This document shows, piece after piece, positions 46,507 through 54,871 of a DNA stretch of 64,000 nt. A program made the translations under genes and the position numbers. Location: NCBI RefSeq assembly GCF_000372965.1, contig NZ_KB890024.1:3350839-3414838 (forward strand). The letters are read 5' to 3'. Each line of letters begins with the position of its first letter. Position 1 is the first letter of the stretch. The stretch is from Hoeflea sp. 108 (lineage in GTDB: Bacteria > Pseudomonadota > Alphaproteobacteria > Rhizobiales > Rhizobiaceae). The notes under the pieces were generated by a model. It saw nothing but the letters and a program-made list of their open reading frames with translations. It ran no database searches and was not told where the DNA came from.

Positions 46507-46885
46507 TTTCCGGGCCTTTTCTGTTTTCCGGGACCACGGTCCCTGCCCCACAGGGCCCTCCCCCAAAAGACAGGCCTGCCGACCCCGCTCATCGGCACAT
46601 GGCCGGTTCGGCCCTTGCCCGCGCGGCAAGGCACCACCGCTCCCATATCGCAGCGACCGCCGCCTATTCATGCGTGCAGGCATCGCGTTCATGCGCGCAG
46701 GCATTGCGCGTAATGTCAGCGACAATGATCATATTGCCGCCAGAAACGCCGTTCTGGTCAGCTGCACGCCCATACCGCCTCGCGCAACGATGCCGCCCGC
46801 ACAGGCGCTGCCTGCGCAACTCTTTCAGAACAGGCGACAGGAGCGCAGCACTGCGACATGGCGGTCGCGACTGCGGACAGGGCAG

Positions 46886-46960
46886 CTGTCAGCCGAACGC
46901 GGGCGGGCCGCTGTCAGCTGAACCAAGGCCTGCTGACGTCAGCCGAACAGCGGAATGACG
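46886..46960. repeat. 25-base periodic repeat at the 3' end of the degenerate EAL gene
   Basis: A 13-base block CTGTCAGCCGAAC recurs with small changes at 46886, 46911 and 46936, exactly 25 bases apart. The last copy includes the stop codon and last codons of the EAL gene. Confidence 0.65.
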
Positions 46961-47778
46961 ACGCAGTCGCCGTGGCGGAAGTCGGCAGCCTCGCGCGGCT
47001 GCTCTTCGAACAGGCTGCCGACCAGCATTGCCGGTTCGAGCAGATCGCCCTGCAGAAGGTCGATGCCGGCGGCAAGCGCGATTTCGAGCCGGCTTTCGCT
47101 GTCGATGCCCTCGACCAGCACCAGCACGCCCTGCGCCTTGAGCTCCGAGACCACCGGCCGCAGCAGCCGGCCGGTGGCGACATCGGCGCAGAAGCGCTCG
47201 AACGAGCCACGGTCGAGACGCACGATGTCGGCATCCATCCGCTTGACGACATCGACATCGGGCAGCCCGGCGCCGTAGACGCCCAAAGCGACGTGAAGCC
47301 CGAGCGCCTTCAATTCGGCGGCAAGCGCATGGTCGCCGCCGGGAACCTCGCAGATCAGCCGCGACGGCTCGAAGCCCTCGCCGCCGAGCCGCTCGACCAT
47401 GAAACGCAGGTCCTCGACAGCCCCCGTGCCGGCGGCGGCATCGTGCCGGAACATCAGCGAGACGTCGTCGACGCCGATGTTGTGAACGTTGGCGAGCGGC
47501 AGCACCGCGCAGACACGCGCGACGAGGCCGCGATCCTCGGCCGCGACACCTGCCAGGAACTCCGACAGGGCGACCGGCACGTTGCGGAGATACGGCACCG
47601 TCTGGCCGGAAACGGCGATGGGCGTGAGCTGGCCGTCCTCATGCCTGAAGATCGGCTGGACGGTGCAGCGCAGGCGATAGTCGCCATGGATGCCGTATTC
47701 CAGCCCGACCTCGTCGGCCACGATCTTTCCTGCAACAGCCTGGGGCAGCGCGCCGAATCCGAAAAACCCGTCAGTCAT
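46939..47778 (-). CDS. Degenerate EAL-domain protein
   Basis: 279 residues. The EAL fold is recognisable by order (CTVQPIFRHEDGQ, SRLICEVPGG, HVALGVYGAGLPDVDVVK, LVLVEGIDSE) but the EAL/EGL motif, the Asn, the DD pair (here GV) and the Lys are lost. It should not hydrolyse c-di-GMP. It may bind the nucleotide or act as a partner of the EAL protein encoded immediately upstream, to which it is coupled by a four-base ATGA overlap. Confidence 0.82.
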   Translation of the reverse strand: MTDGFFGFGALPQAVAGKIVADEVGLEYGIHGDYRLRCTVQPIFRHEDGQLTPIAVSGQTVPYLRNVPVALSEFLAGVAAEDRGLVARVCAVLPLANVHNIGVDDVSLMFRHDAAAGTGAVEDLRFMVERLGGEGFEPSRLICEVPGGDHALAAELKALGLHVALGVYGAGLPDVDVVKRMDADIVRLDRGSFERFCADVATGRLLRPVVSELKAQGVLVLVEGIDSESRLEIALAAGIDLLQGDLLEPAMLVGSLFEEQPREAADFRHGDCVVIPLFG

Positions 47779-48674
47779 GAAAATGTCCTTTTGCCGAAGC
47801 TTCGGCCTGATCTCTGCGTACGGCCGGCCAATGCCGGCTCGCCGGTCGCCGGGACGGCCGCGCGATGGGCTGCTCCCGGCATGGCTGTGTCGAACTGGTC
47901 GAAGCGGGCCGGCACGATTTCAGGCAATGCGAGCGCAAAGCCCTGCACCATCGAGGCGCCGGACCGCTCCGCCAGCTCCAGCTGCCAGCTTTCCTCGAGC
48001 CCCTCGAAGACCGTGCGAATGCCCTTGTCTTCGAAATTCGCCACCATCTCCTTGAGCAGGGCAAGACCAGCGCCCGATTCCATCAGCCGGCTGATCCAGT
48101 GCGCGTCGAACTTGACGATGTCGGGCTTGATGTCGCGGATCCGCTTGATGTCGGACTCGTCGGATCCGAAATCGTCGACCGCGATGCGGAAGCCATTGGC
48201 TTTCAGTGCATCGACGAAGTCGAACAGCGCCTGCTCCGAGGCGGCCTTCTTCTCCGTCACTTCGCAGACGATGCGGCGCGGGTCGACGCCGGCCTCGTTG
48301 AGCACCTGCCGCATGTCGTGCAGAGCATGCTCCGAGATCGAACGGTCGATGAAGACGGACGGATCGAAATTGATGAAGATCGCGGCATCCTGCGGCAGGA
48401 ACACCGCCGCATTCCTGAGGTGCAGCGTGCGCGTCAGCGTTTCCACCTGCAGCCGCTCGATACCGCTGATGGCGCCGAAAAAGACGCCCGGCGGCACCGG
48501 CTCGTCGTCACGAAAGGGCCGGATCAGCCCCTCATAAGCGCTGGCCAGAAGCCTGCTGCCCTGGAACGAGAATATCGGCTGAAAGGCGCTGCGCAGGGCA
48601 AACGCCCCCCATACGCCGGTCACGGAACCGTCGTCGTGCCGGATTGATTGGGCGAGCCCGATGCTCTTCGACAC
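47775..48674 (-). CDS. EAL-domain c-di-GMP phosphodiesterase
   Basis: 299 residues from GTG at 48674 (AGGACGG upstream); a longer ATG form to 48722 lacks a ribosome site. Catalytic residues are kept: Glu48 (YEGL), Asn102 (INFDPS), Glu138/Glu141 (CEVTEK), Asp167-Asp168 (VDDFGSDES), Lys188 (VKFD) and Glu224/Glu227 (FEGLEE). The N-terminus has no sensory domain. The last about 50 residues after QGFALALPE are Ala/Arg-rich and probably disordered. It is the first gene of the operon with the degenerate EAL protein and is divergent from the aminotransferase gene. Confidence 0.85.
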   Translation of the reverse strand: MSKSIGLAQSIRHDDGSVTGVWGAFALRSAFQPIFSFQGSRLLASAYEGLIRPFRDDEPVPPGVFFGAISGIERLQVETLTRTLHLRNAAVFLPQDAAIFINFDPSVFIDRSISEHALHDMRQVLNEAGVDPRRIVCEVTEKKAASEQALFDFVDALKANGFRIAVDDFGSDESDIKRIRDIKPDIVKFDAHWISRLMESGAGLALLKEMVANFEDKGIRTVFEGLEESWQLELAERSGASMVQGFALALPEIVPARFDQFDTAMPGAAHRAAVPATGEPALAGRTQRSGRSFGKRTFS

Positions 48675-48961
48675 GGTCCGTCCTATTCCGGAATGCTGGC
48701 GAAATTGCCGAGCCAAAATCACATTGAAGGTTTGACCGCCGGTTAACGGGATGCCTCAAACTTGAGCCAGCCGGCCGGCACGCCGACGTTATGCACAGAA
48801 GGCGAGCCGACTGGACCAGCAAGTGAGAGGCCCCGAAAGCCTCAATCCGCTTGCGATTCCCTGCGTCATGCGACATTACAGCGCCGCGCGCCCCATCGGA
48901 CGCGCACCAAGAGCCCCGCGGTCGCGGACCGCGTCATTTTCCGAACCGGAGACTTGAAGTC

Positions 48962-50164
48962 ATGGCCTTTCTTGCCGATGCCCTTTCCCGCGTTAAGCCT
49001 TCCGCGACCATCGCGGTCACGCAGAAAGCGCGCGAGCTGAAAAATGCCGGCCGTGACATCATCGGCCTCGGCGCCGGCGAGCCCGATTTCGACACGCCCG
49101 ACAATATCAAGAATGCGGCGATCGAGGCGATCCGCCGCGGCGAAACCAAGTACCCGCCGGTTTCGGGCATCGTGCCGCTGCGCGAGGCCATCGCCAGGAA
49201 GTTCAAGCGCGAGAACAATCTCGACTACAAGCCCGAGCAGACCATTGTCGGCACCGGCGGCAAGCAGATCCTGTTCAACGCCTTCATGGCGACACTGAAC
49301 CCCGGCGACGAGGTCATCATCCCCCGCCCCTACTGGGTCAGCTACCCCGAGATGGTGGCGATCTGCGGCGGCACCTCGGTGTTTGCCGACACCTCGATCG
49401 ACAACGGCTTCAAGCTGACGGCGGAAGTGCTGGAAAAGGCGATCACGCCGAAGACCAAGTGGCTTTTGATGAACTCGCCGTCGAACCCGTCGGGCGCCGC
49501 CTATACGGAGGCCGAGCTGCGCGCCATCGCCGACGTCCTGCTCAAGCATCCGCATGTCTGGACGCTGACCGACGACATGTACGAGCACCTGACCTATGGC
49601 GACTTCGTCTTCAAGACCATCGCCGAGGTCGAACCCAAGCTCTATGACCGCACGCTGACCATGAACGGCGTGTCGAAGGCCTATGCCATGACCGGCTGGC
49701 GCATCGGCTACGCCGCCGGCCCGATCCAGCTGATCAAGGCGATGGACATGATCCAGGGCCAGCAGACCTCGGGCGCCTGCACCATCGCCCAGTGGGCGTC
49801 GGTCGAAGCGCTCAACGGTCCGCAGGACTTCATCCTCAAGAACAAGGCGATCTTCCAGGCCCGCCGCGACCTCGTCGTGTCGATGCTGAACCAGGCGCGC
49901 GGCATCACTTGCCCGTCGCCGGAAGGCGCCTTCTACGTCTATCCGTCCTGCGCCGGGCTGATCGGCAAGAAGACGCAAGGCGGCAAGGTCATCGACACTG
50001 ACGAGACCTTCTGCTCCGAACTGCTCGAAGCCGAGGGCGTGGCCGTGGTCTTCGGATCGGCCTTCGGCCTTGGCCCGAACTTCCGCATCTCCTACGCCAC
50101 CTCCGAGGCGCTGCTGGAAGAGGCCTGCACCCGCATCCAGCGCTTCACCGCGTCGCTCGCCTGA
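48962..50164 (+). CDS. aatA: Aspartate/aromatic aminotransferase (class I, AatA type)
   Basis: 400 residues. The fold-type I PLP motifs are present: GAGEPDFDTPDNIK, SPSNPSGAAYT (Asn), TLTDDMYEHL (Asp/Tyr) and the Schiff-base Lys in NGVSKAYAMTGWRIGY. It catalyses aspartate/2-oxoglutarate transamination, and homologues in rhizobia may also use prephenate. The start MAFLADALSRVKPSATIAV is the family's. Confidence 0.94.
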   Translation: MAFLADALSRVKPSATIAVTQKARELKNAGRDIIGLGAGEPDFDTPDNIKNAAIEAIRRGETKYPPVSGIVPLREAIARKFKRENNLDYKPEQTIVGTGGKQILFNAFMATLNPGDEVIIPRPYWVSYPEMVAICGGTSVFADTSIDNGFKLTAEVLEKAITPKTKWLLMNSPSNPSGAAYTEAELRAIADVLLKHPHVWTLTDDMYEHLTYGDFVFKTIAEVEPKLYDRTLTMNGVSKAYAMTGWRIGYAAGPIQLIKAMDMIQGQQTSGACTIAQWASVEALNGPQDFILKNKAIFQARRDLVVSMLNQARGITCPSPEGAFYVYPSCAGLIGKKTQGGKVIDTDETFCSELLEAEGVAVVFGSAFGLGPNFRISYATSEALLEEACTRIQRFTASLA

Positions 50165-50187
50165 GCGCCTGCGCTTCAAGTGTTGAG

Positions 50188-50213
50188 AAACCCGGCTTCG
50201 GCCGGGTTTTTTC
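50188..50213 (+). terminator. Terminator of the aminotransferase gene
   Basis: AAACCCGGC (50188-50196) pairs with GCCGGGTTT around a TTCG tetraloop, with a T-run TTTTTTC, starting 24 bases past the stop. Confidence 0.9.
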
Positions 50214-50416
50214 TTTGCCGGCGTCCGCAAACGGGCAAAAAGTGATCGCTGGAGCCGACGAGAATCTTTGATTCTCATACGCTGTTATAGAATTGCATAT
50301 TGCTGTTCCGGCCCGAATGCTGCTACTCTGACCAAACTATATCCGTCGGAATGGACGGACGTATTCAGAGGCATCAATTGTATCAACCTAGACAGAATCA
50401 GCAGGAGCGAAGGAGC

Positions 50417-50761
50417 ATGTACGTGCTCGCGCGTCTGTTGCTGGTGCTGTTTTCGGTTTTTGCTGCCCAGGCGACTTCGGTTGCTCTCGCCCAGCCGCAT
50501 CAAGCCATTGGCGACGTACACGTCCGCATGGCCAGCAATGGCGGGCCTACTTCCGACGACCAGTTGCTGGTGCTCTTTGCCGAGGACGACAAGCGCCTCG
50601 TGCTTGCCGAATGTGAAGGCGGCGACGACAGTCCGGTGGTCCCGGCGCGGCACAGCATGCCCGCTGCGGTCATTGATGCCGCCACGTCCCCTGCCGGCCC
50701 GCTTTTCAGCTTCCTGCGCCACAGGACCAAGGCCCCGCGCGCGCCTCCGGCGCAGGCCTGA
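50417..50761 (+). CDS. Small secreted protein of unknown function
   Basis: 114 residues from a methionine preceded by AAGGAGC. A signal peptide (MYVLARLLLVLFSVFAAQA, cut after ALA) is followed by a mostly acidic mature region with a single Cys (AECEGGDD) and a basic Pro/Ala-rich tail. I do not recognise a family. The upstream extension to 50300 is in an AT-rich leader and is unlikely to be coding. Confidence 0.65.
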   Translation: MYVLARLLLVLFSVFAAQATSVALAQPHQAIGDVHVRMASNGGPTSDDQLLVLFAEDDKRLVLAECEGGDDSPVVPARHSMPAAVIDAATSPAGPLFSFLRHRTKAPRAPPAQA

Positions 50762-50900
50762 CGGCGCAACGCGCCCCACCTGCGCCGCCTGACCGGCATC
50801 GCGCGACACCCCAGGCGATCTGTCGCCCCAAATTGATCTGTCGCCAGCCGGTCCTCCTCACAGGGACGAATGCGTCCCGAAACAGTCCCAGGAAGTACCA

Positions 50901-51071
50901 ATGTCCAAGACACACCCACTCGGATTCCGTATCGAACGCGATCTCAAGGAAGCCCTGGTCAAGGCCGCCAAGGACGACCACCGCTCGGTGTCGTCGATGG
51001 TGGAAATCATCATCGCACGCTGGCTGCGCGACCGCGGCTATCTCGTCGAGAAGGAAGAGAGGGCGGCCTGA
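50901..51071 (+). CDS. Ribbon-helix-helix (Arc-like) small DNA-binding protein
   Basis: 56 residues. It opens MSKTHPLGFRIERDLKEALV; FRIERDL is a beta strand and SVSSMVEIIIARWLRDRGYL forms the two helices, the RHH pattern of Arc/CopG-like regulators. AGGAAG lies seven bases before the ATG. No toxin gene follows, so it is a stand-alone regulator rather than an obvious antitoxin. The transcript partner is unknown; the 51072-51369 gap that follows shows nothing recognisable before the MFS ribosome site. Confidence 0.75.
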   Translation: MSKTHPLGFRIERDLKEALVKAAKDDHRSVSSMVEIIIARWLRDRGYLVEKEERAA

Positions 51072-51369
51072 CCGGCTGCCGCGAGAGCCGTCCGGGCTCT
51101 CGCCGGGGACGCCATGCGTCCTCATGAACCCGCGGGGCGCCCGACCAGGTCCGACCGGACAAGAGGCGCCCTGCCAGGCAGGCCGGAAACCGGCTCCAGC
51201 GGCTGAAAACACGCCGCTGGACTGCTTATACGACTAAGGTCATAATCCCAAAGCAGCGATGGATAACGGCCGCCTCCCGGCGTTATCACTTCGTCCGTCG
51301 TAAGGTTCGGCGGATTCCCGGAGACAGGTCTCCAGGCCCTGACCGCCGGCACTCTGGGAGGAGACATAT

Positions 51370-53259
51370 ATGGCAATCTCGGCAACCGCCGACGCCCGAC
51401 GCGGGCGAGGCATGTCGCGCGAAGAGAAGAAGGTCATCTTCGCTTCGTCGCTCGGTACCGTTTTCGAATGGTACGATTTCTATCTCTACGGTTCACTCGC
51501 AGCCTTCATCGGCGCGACCTTCTTTGCCTCCTACCCCGAGGCCACCCGCAACATCTTCGCCCTTCTCGCCTTCGCCGCCGGCTTCCTGGTGCGCCCGTTC
51601 GGTGCGCTGGTCTTCGGCCGTCTCGGCGATCTCGTCGGCCGCAAATACACCTTCCTCATCACCATCCTGATCATGGGCGTGTCGACCTTCCTGGTCGGCC
51701 TGCTGCCCGGCTCGGCCACCATCGGCATCGCCGCCCCGATCATATTGATCGTGCTGCGCATGCTGCAGGGCCTGGCGCTCGGCGGTGAGTATGGCGGTGC
51801 CGCGACCTATGTCGCCGAGCATGCGCCCGACGATCGCCGCGGCTATTACACCTCGTGGATCCAGACGACGGCAACGCTCGGCCTGTTTCTGTCGCTGGTG
51901 GTGATCCTGATCGTGCAGAGCTGGCTCGGCAAGGAAGACTTCGCCGCCTGGGGCTGGCGCGTGCCGTTCCTGCTCTCCTTCGTCCTGCTCGGCATCTCGG
52001 TCTGGATTCGCCTGTCGCTGAACGAATCGCCGACCTTCCAGCGCATGAAGGAAGAGGGCAAGGGCTCCAAGGCGCCGCTGTCGGAAGCCTTCGGCCAGTG
52101 GAAGAACGCCAGGATCGCGCTGCTGGCGCTGCTCGGCCTCACCGCCGGCCAGGCCGTGGTCTGGTACACCGGCCAGTTCTACGCCCTGTTCTTCCTGCAG
52201 AACGTGCTCAAGGTCGACGGCCAGTCGGTCAACATCATGATCGCCATCGCCCTGATCCTGGGCACCGGCTTCTTCGTGCTGTTCGGCTGGCTCTCCGACA
52301 AGATCGGCCGCAAGCCGATCATCATGGCCGGCCTGGCGCTCGCCATCGTCACCTACTTCCCGCTGTTCAAGGCGCTGACCTGGGCCGCAAACCCGGCACT
52401 CGCCACCGCACAGCAGAACGTTCGCGCCACCGTCACCGCAGCACCCGGCGATTGCCGCTTCCAGTTCAACCCGGTGGGCACCGCGAAGTTCACCACGTCC
52501 TGCGATATCGCCACCTCGTTCCTGACCCGCAACTCGGTTCCTTATGACGTCGTCACCACGGCAGCACCCGGCACCGCAGCCACGGTCAAGATCGGCAACG
52601 AGACCGTCGAATCCTACGACGCCATTGCAGCCGGCGATCAGGCCAAGGCCAAGGACGCGGCCTTCGTCAAGGCAGTCAACATCGCGCTCCATGACGGCGG
52701 CTACCCGCTGGTCCGTGGCGCAGCCAAGGTTGCCGACCAGAAGCTCGACGCCTTCGTGGCAGCCAATCCGGAGCTGAAGCTCGATGCTGCAGCCATCCGC
52801 GGCGGCGAAAAGGCCACCGTTCCGGTCGCACAGGCAATCAAGGACAAGCTGCTGACGGCTGAAGAGGCAGGCAGCGCCACCGACATCAGCGTCTTCTCGA
52901 TCGCAGGCGGCGGCGCTTTCTCGATGGTCGCCGACCCGGCAGGCGTGAACAAGCCGATGGTCATCGGCATCCTGTTCATCCTCGTCGTCTACGTGACGAT
53001 GGTGTATGGCCCGATCGCCGCGATCCTGGTCGAGATGTTCCCGACCCGCATCCGCTACACCGGCATGTCGCTGCCTTATCACATCGGCAACGGCTGGTTC
53101 GGCGGCCTGCTGCCGGCAACCGCCTTCGCCATGAGTGCCGCGGCCGGCGACATCTATTACGGCCTCTGGTACCCGATCGCGATTGCCGCCATGACGCTGA
53201 TCATCGGTGTGATCTTCGTCAAGGACACGCTCGGCACCGACCTCAACGCCAAGGACTGA
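51370..53259 (+). CDS. MFS transporter (MHS/KgtP-like) with a large periplasmic insert
   Basis: 629 residues against about 430 for the family. The MHS features are EWYDFYLYGSLA, FLVRPFGALVFGRLGDLVGR and LQGLALGGEYGGA in the N-half, and GWLSDKIGRKP between helices 8 and 9. From about residue 335 to 528 a soluble Ala/Thr-rich region replaces the short helix 9-10 loop, which should face the periplasm. It contains two cysteines (362, 378) and no membrane helix. The carrier resumes at MVIGILFILVVYVTMVYGPI. The start follows GGGAGGAGAC. The substrate is probably an organic acid or osmolyte. Confidence 0.9.
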   Translation: MAISATADARRGRGMSREEKKVIFASSLGTVFEWYDFYLYGSLAAFIGATFFASYPEATRNIFALLAFAAGFLVRPFGALVFGRLGDLVGRKYTFLITILIMGVSTFLVGLLPGSATIGIAAPIILIVLRMLQGLALGGEYGGAATYVAEHAPDDRRGYYTSWIQTTATLGLFLSLVVILIVQSWLGKEDFAAWGWRVPFLLSFVLLGISVWIRLSLNESPTFQRMKEEGKGSKAPLSEAFGQWKNARIALLALLGLTAGQAVVWYTGQFYALFFLQNVLKVDGQSVNIMIAIALILGTGFFVLFGWLSDKIGRKPIIMAGLALAIVTYFPLFKALTWAANPALATAQQNVRATVTAAPGDCRFQFNPVGTAKFTTSCDIATSFLTRNSVPYDVVTTAAPGTAATVKIGNETVESYDAIAAGDQAKAKDAAFVKAVNIALHDGGYPLVRGAAKVADQKLDAFVAANPELKLDAAAIRGGEKATVPVAQAIKDKLLTAEEAGSATDISVFSIAGGGAFSMVADPAGVNKPMVIGILFILVVYVTMVYGPIAAILVEMFPTRIRYTGMSLPYHIGNGWFGGLLPATAFAMSAAAGDIYYGLWYPIAIAAMTLIIGVIFVKDTLGTDLNAKD

Positions 53260-53280
53260 TCTCGGTCCATCCCAAGCGAG

Positions 53281-53316
53281 AGCCCGGCAGGCGCGAGCCT
53301 GCCGGGCTTTTCTTTT
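53281..53316 (+). terminator. Terminator of the MFS gene
   Basis: AGCCCGGCAGGC pairs perfectly with GCCTGCCGGGCT around GCGA, followed by TTTTCTTTT. It lies between convergent genes and could serve both. Confidence 0.92.
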
Positions 53317-53329
53317 GGAACATTCGCGC

Positions 53330-54223
53330 TCAGTCGGCCTCGAACATCAGCGAGCGGTGCGTGGCCGCACCGGCCATGGCGCCGTCGCCGACCGACAGCG
53401 CCACCGAGCCGGCCGCACGCGCAATGTCGCCGCAGGCGAACACGCCTTTCGCGCTCGTCTGCTTCATCGCGTCCGTCCTGATAAAGCTGCCCATCGGCCC
53501 CACCTCCAGCTCGCAGCCCAGCTGTTCGACCCAGGGGATCTGCAGCGATGTCTTCGGCATGGTGAACAGCCCGTCGAGCGCTATCACGCGGCCATCTTCC
53601 AAAACGACGTCGGCCCGCTCGCCCCTGACCTCGCGGACAGGCGTTGTCTCGACCGCTGTGCCGCGCGCCTCGAGCTGCCGCAACTGCCCCGCGTCGGGAA
53701 AAAGGGCGCCGTTGGTGAACAGCGTGGTCTTGCCCCAGTCGGGCAGCATCAGCGCGTGATGCATGGAATGCTCCGACACGGCGAGCACGCCGACCCGGCC
53801 CTGGTTCAGTTCGTAGCCGTGGCAATAGGGGCAATGGAACACCGAGCGGCCCCAGCGCTCCCTGAGGCCGGTTATGTCGGGCAGGCTGTCGGAAACGCCG
53901 CCCGCGAGAACCAGCCGCCGCGCCGTCTCCGTCGCGCCGTTGCCGAGATCGACGGCAAAACCGCCGGCGATCCGCCTTGCACCCTCCGCCCTGCCCTCGA
54001 TCCAGCGGACCGTCGGGTACAGCTCGAGCTGCGCACGCGCCTCCGCCGCGATCGCGCCGGGATCGACGCCGTCGCGGCCGAGAAAGCCGTGCGACCTGGC
54101 GGCAAAGCGGTTGCGGCGTTCACCGGCATCGACCACCAGCACCTTCTGCCTGGCCCGGGCCAGCTGCAAACCGGCGGAAATCCCCGCATAGCTGCCGCCG
54201 ACGATGATCACGTCGTGGTTCAT
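53330..54223 (-). CDS. Thioredoxin-reductase-like FAD/NAD(P) oxidoreductase with CPYC motif
   Basis: 297 residues. FAD site VIIVGGSYAGISAGLQLARA at the N-terminus, redox pair Cys131-Pro-Tyr-Cys134 (HCPYCHGYE) and a second nucleotide site FACGDIARAAG. The CPYC replaces the usual CATC of thioredoxin reductases, as in other low-molecular-weight flavoprotein relatives. It is divergent from an Rrf2 regulator with a palindrome in the gap, pointing to thiol or nitrosative-stress control. Confidence 0.88.
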   Translation of the reverse strand: MNHDVIIVGGSYAGISAGLQLARARQKVLVVDAGERRNRFAARSHGFLGRDGVDPGAIAAEARAQLELYPTVRWIEGRAEGARRIAGGFAVDLGNGATETARRLVLAGGVSDSLPDITGLRERWGRSVFHCPYCHGYELNQGRVGVLAVSEHSMHHALMLPDWGKTTLFTNGALFPDAGQLRQLEARGTAVETTPVREVRGERADVVLEDGRVIALDGLFTMPKTSLQIPWVEQLGCELEVGPMGSFIRTDAMKQTSAKGVFACGDIARAAGSVALSVGDGAMAGAATHRSLMFEAD

Positions 54224-54276
54224 GACAAAATCCTTTGCTGCGTTGCGTCTGCCCGACGGCCCCGCAGGCCTTTCGG

Positions 54277-54309
54277 GATATCACGACACTTATTATGTTA
54301 CGTGATATC
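54277..54309. promoter_or_regulatory. Operator of the Rrf2/oxidoreductase gap, first palindrome
   Basis: GATATCACG (54277-54285) and CGTGATATC (54301-54309) are perfect nine-base arms around 15 bases. A typical Rrf2 dimer could bind here and control the divergent oxidoreductase. Confidence 0.75.
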
Positions 54310-54323
54310 GATCGTCAAGTTTC

Positions 54324-54344
54324 ACGCAACTCCTGTTGTTGCGT
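54324..54344. promoter_or_regulatory. Operator of the Rrf2/oxidoreductase gap, second palindrome
   Basis: ACGCAAC-N7-GTTGCGT is a perfect seven-base-arm palindrome 15 bases downstream of the first and nearer to the Rrf2 gene. Confidence 0.6.
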
Positions 54345-54424
54345 AAGCGCGCCTCTGCTAGGCCTGTTCCAACGCCGGGGCGGCTAAGGCCGCGCCCAAA
54401 AGACCAGCGCCAGAGAGCAGTTCA

Positions 54425-54871
54425 ATGAGACCCGACACCCGCCTTTCCCGCATGCTGCATGTGCTGATCCACATGCAGCACCACGAGGGCACCGCCACCT
54501 CCGACGCCATCGCCACCATGCTCGGCACCAACCCCGTCGTCGTGCGCCGGACCATGGCCGGCCTGCGCGACCAGGGTTATGTCCGCTCCGAGAAAGGCCA
54601 TGGCGGCGGCTGGGTTCTGGCGCGCCCACTGGAGGAGATAACGCTGCTCGACATCCACAAGGCGCTCGGCGCGCCGCAGCTCTTCGCCATCGGCCTTGCC
54701 GGCGACAACCCCAACTGCGTCGTCGAGCAGGCGGTCAACATCTCGCTCGCCGAGGCGATGGACGAGGCCGAGGCGATCCTGCTTGCCCGCTTCGGCAAGG
54801 TGACGCTGGCCGAACTCGCCGAGGGTGCTGCAAAAGCCTCCAGCGGCAAGCTCACCATGGAGCATTTCTAG
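54425..54871 (+). CDS. Rrf2-family transcriptional regulator
   Basis: 148 residues. HTH: TSDAIATMLGTNPVVVRRTM; wing: GYVRSEKGHGGGWVLARPLE. Only one Cys (98, NPNCVVEQAV) occurs in place of the three-Cys Fe-S cluster of IscR/NsrR, so it is more likely a thiol-sensing or ligand-free type. It is divergent from the CPYC oxidoreductase. Its stop and that of the convergent LysR gene share CTAG (54868-54871). Confidence 0.9.
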   Translation: MRPDTRLSRMLHVLIHMQHHEGTATSDAIATMLGTNPVVVRRTMAGLRDQGYVRSEKGHGGGWVLARPLEEITLLDIHKALGAPQLFAIGLAGDNPNCVVEQAVNISLAEAMDEAEAILLARFGKVTLAELAEGAAKASSGKLTMEHF

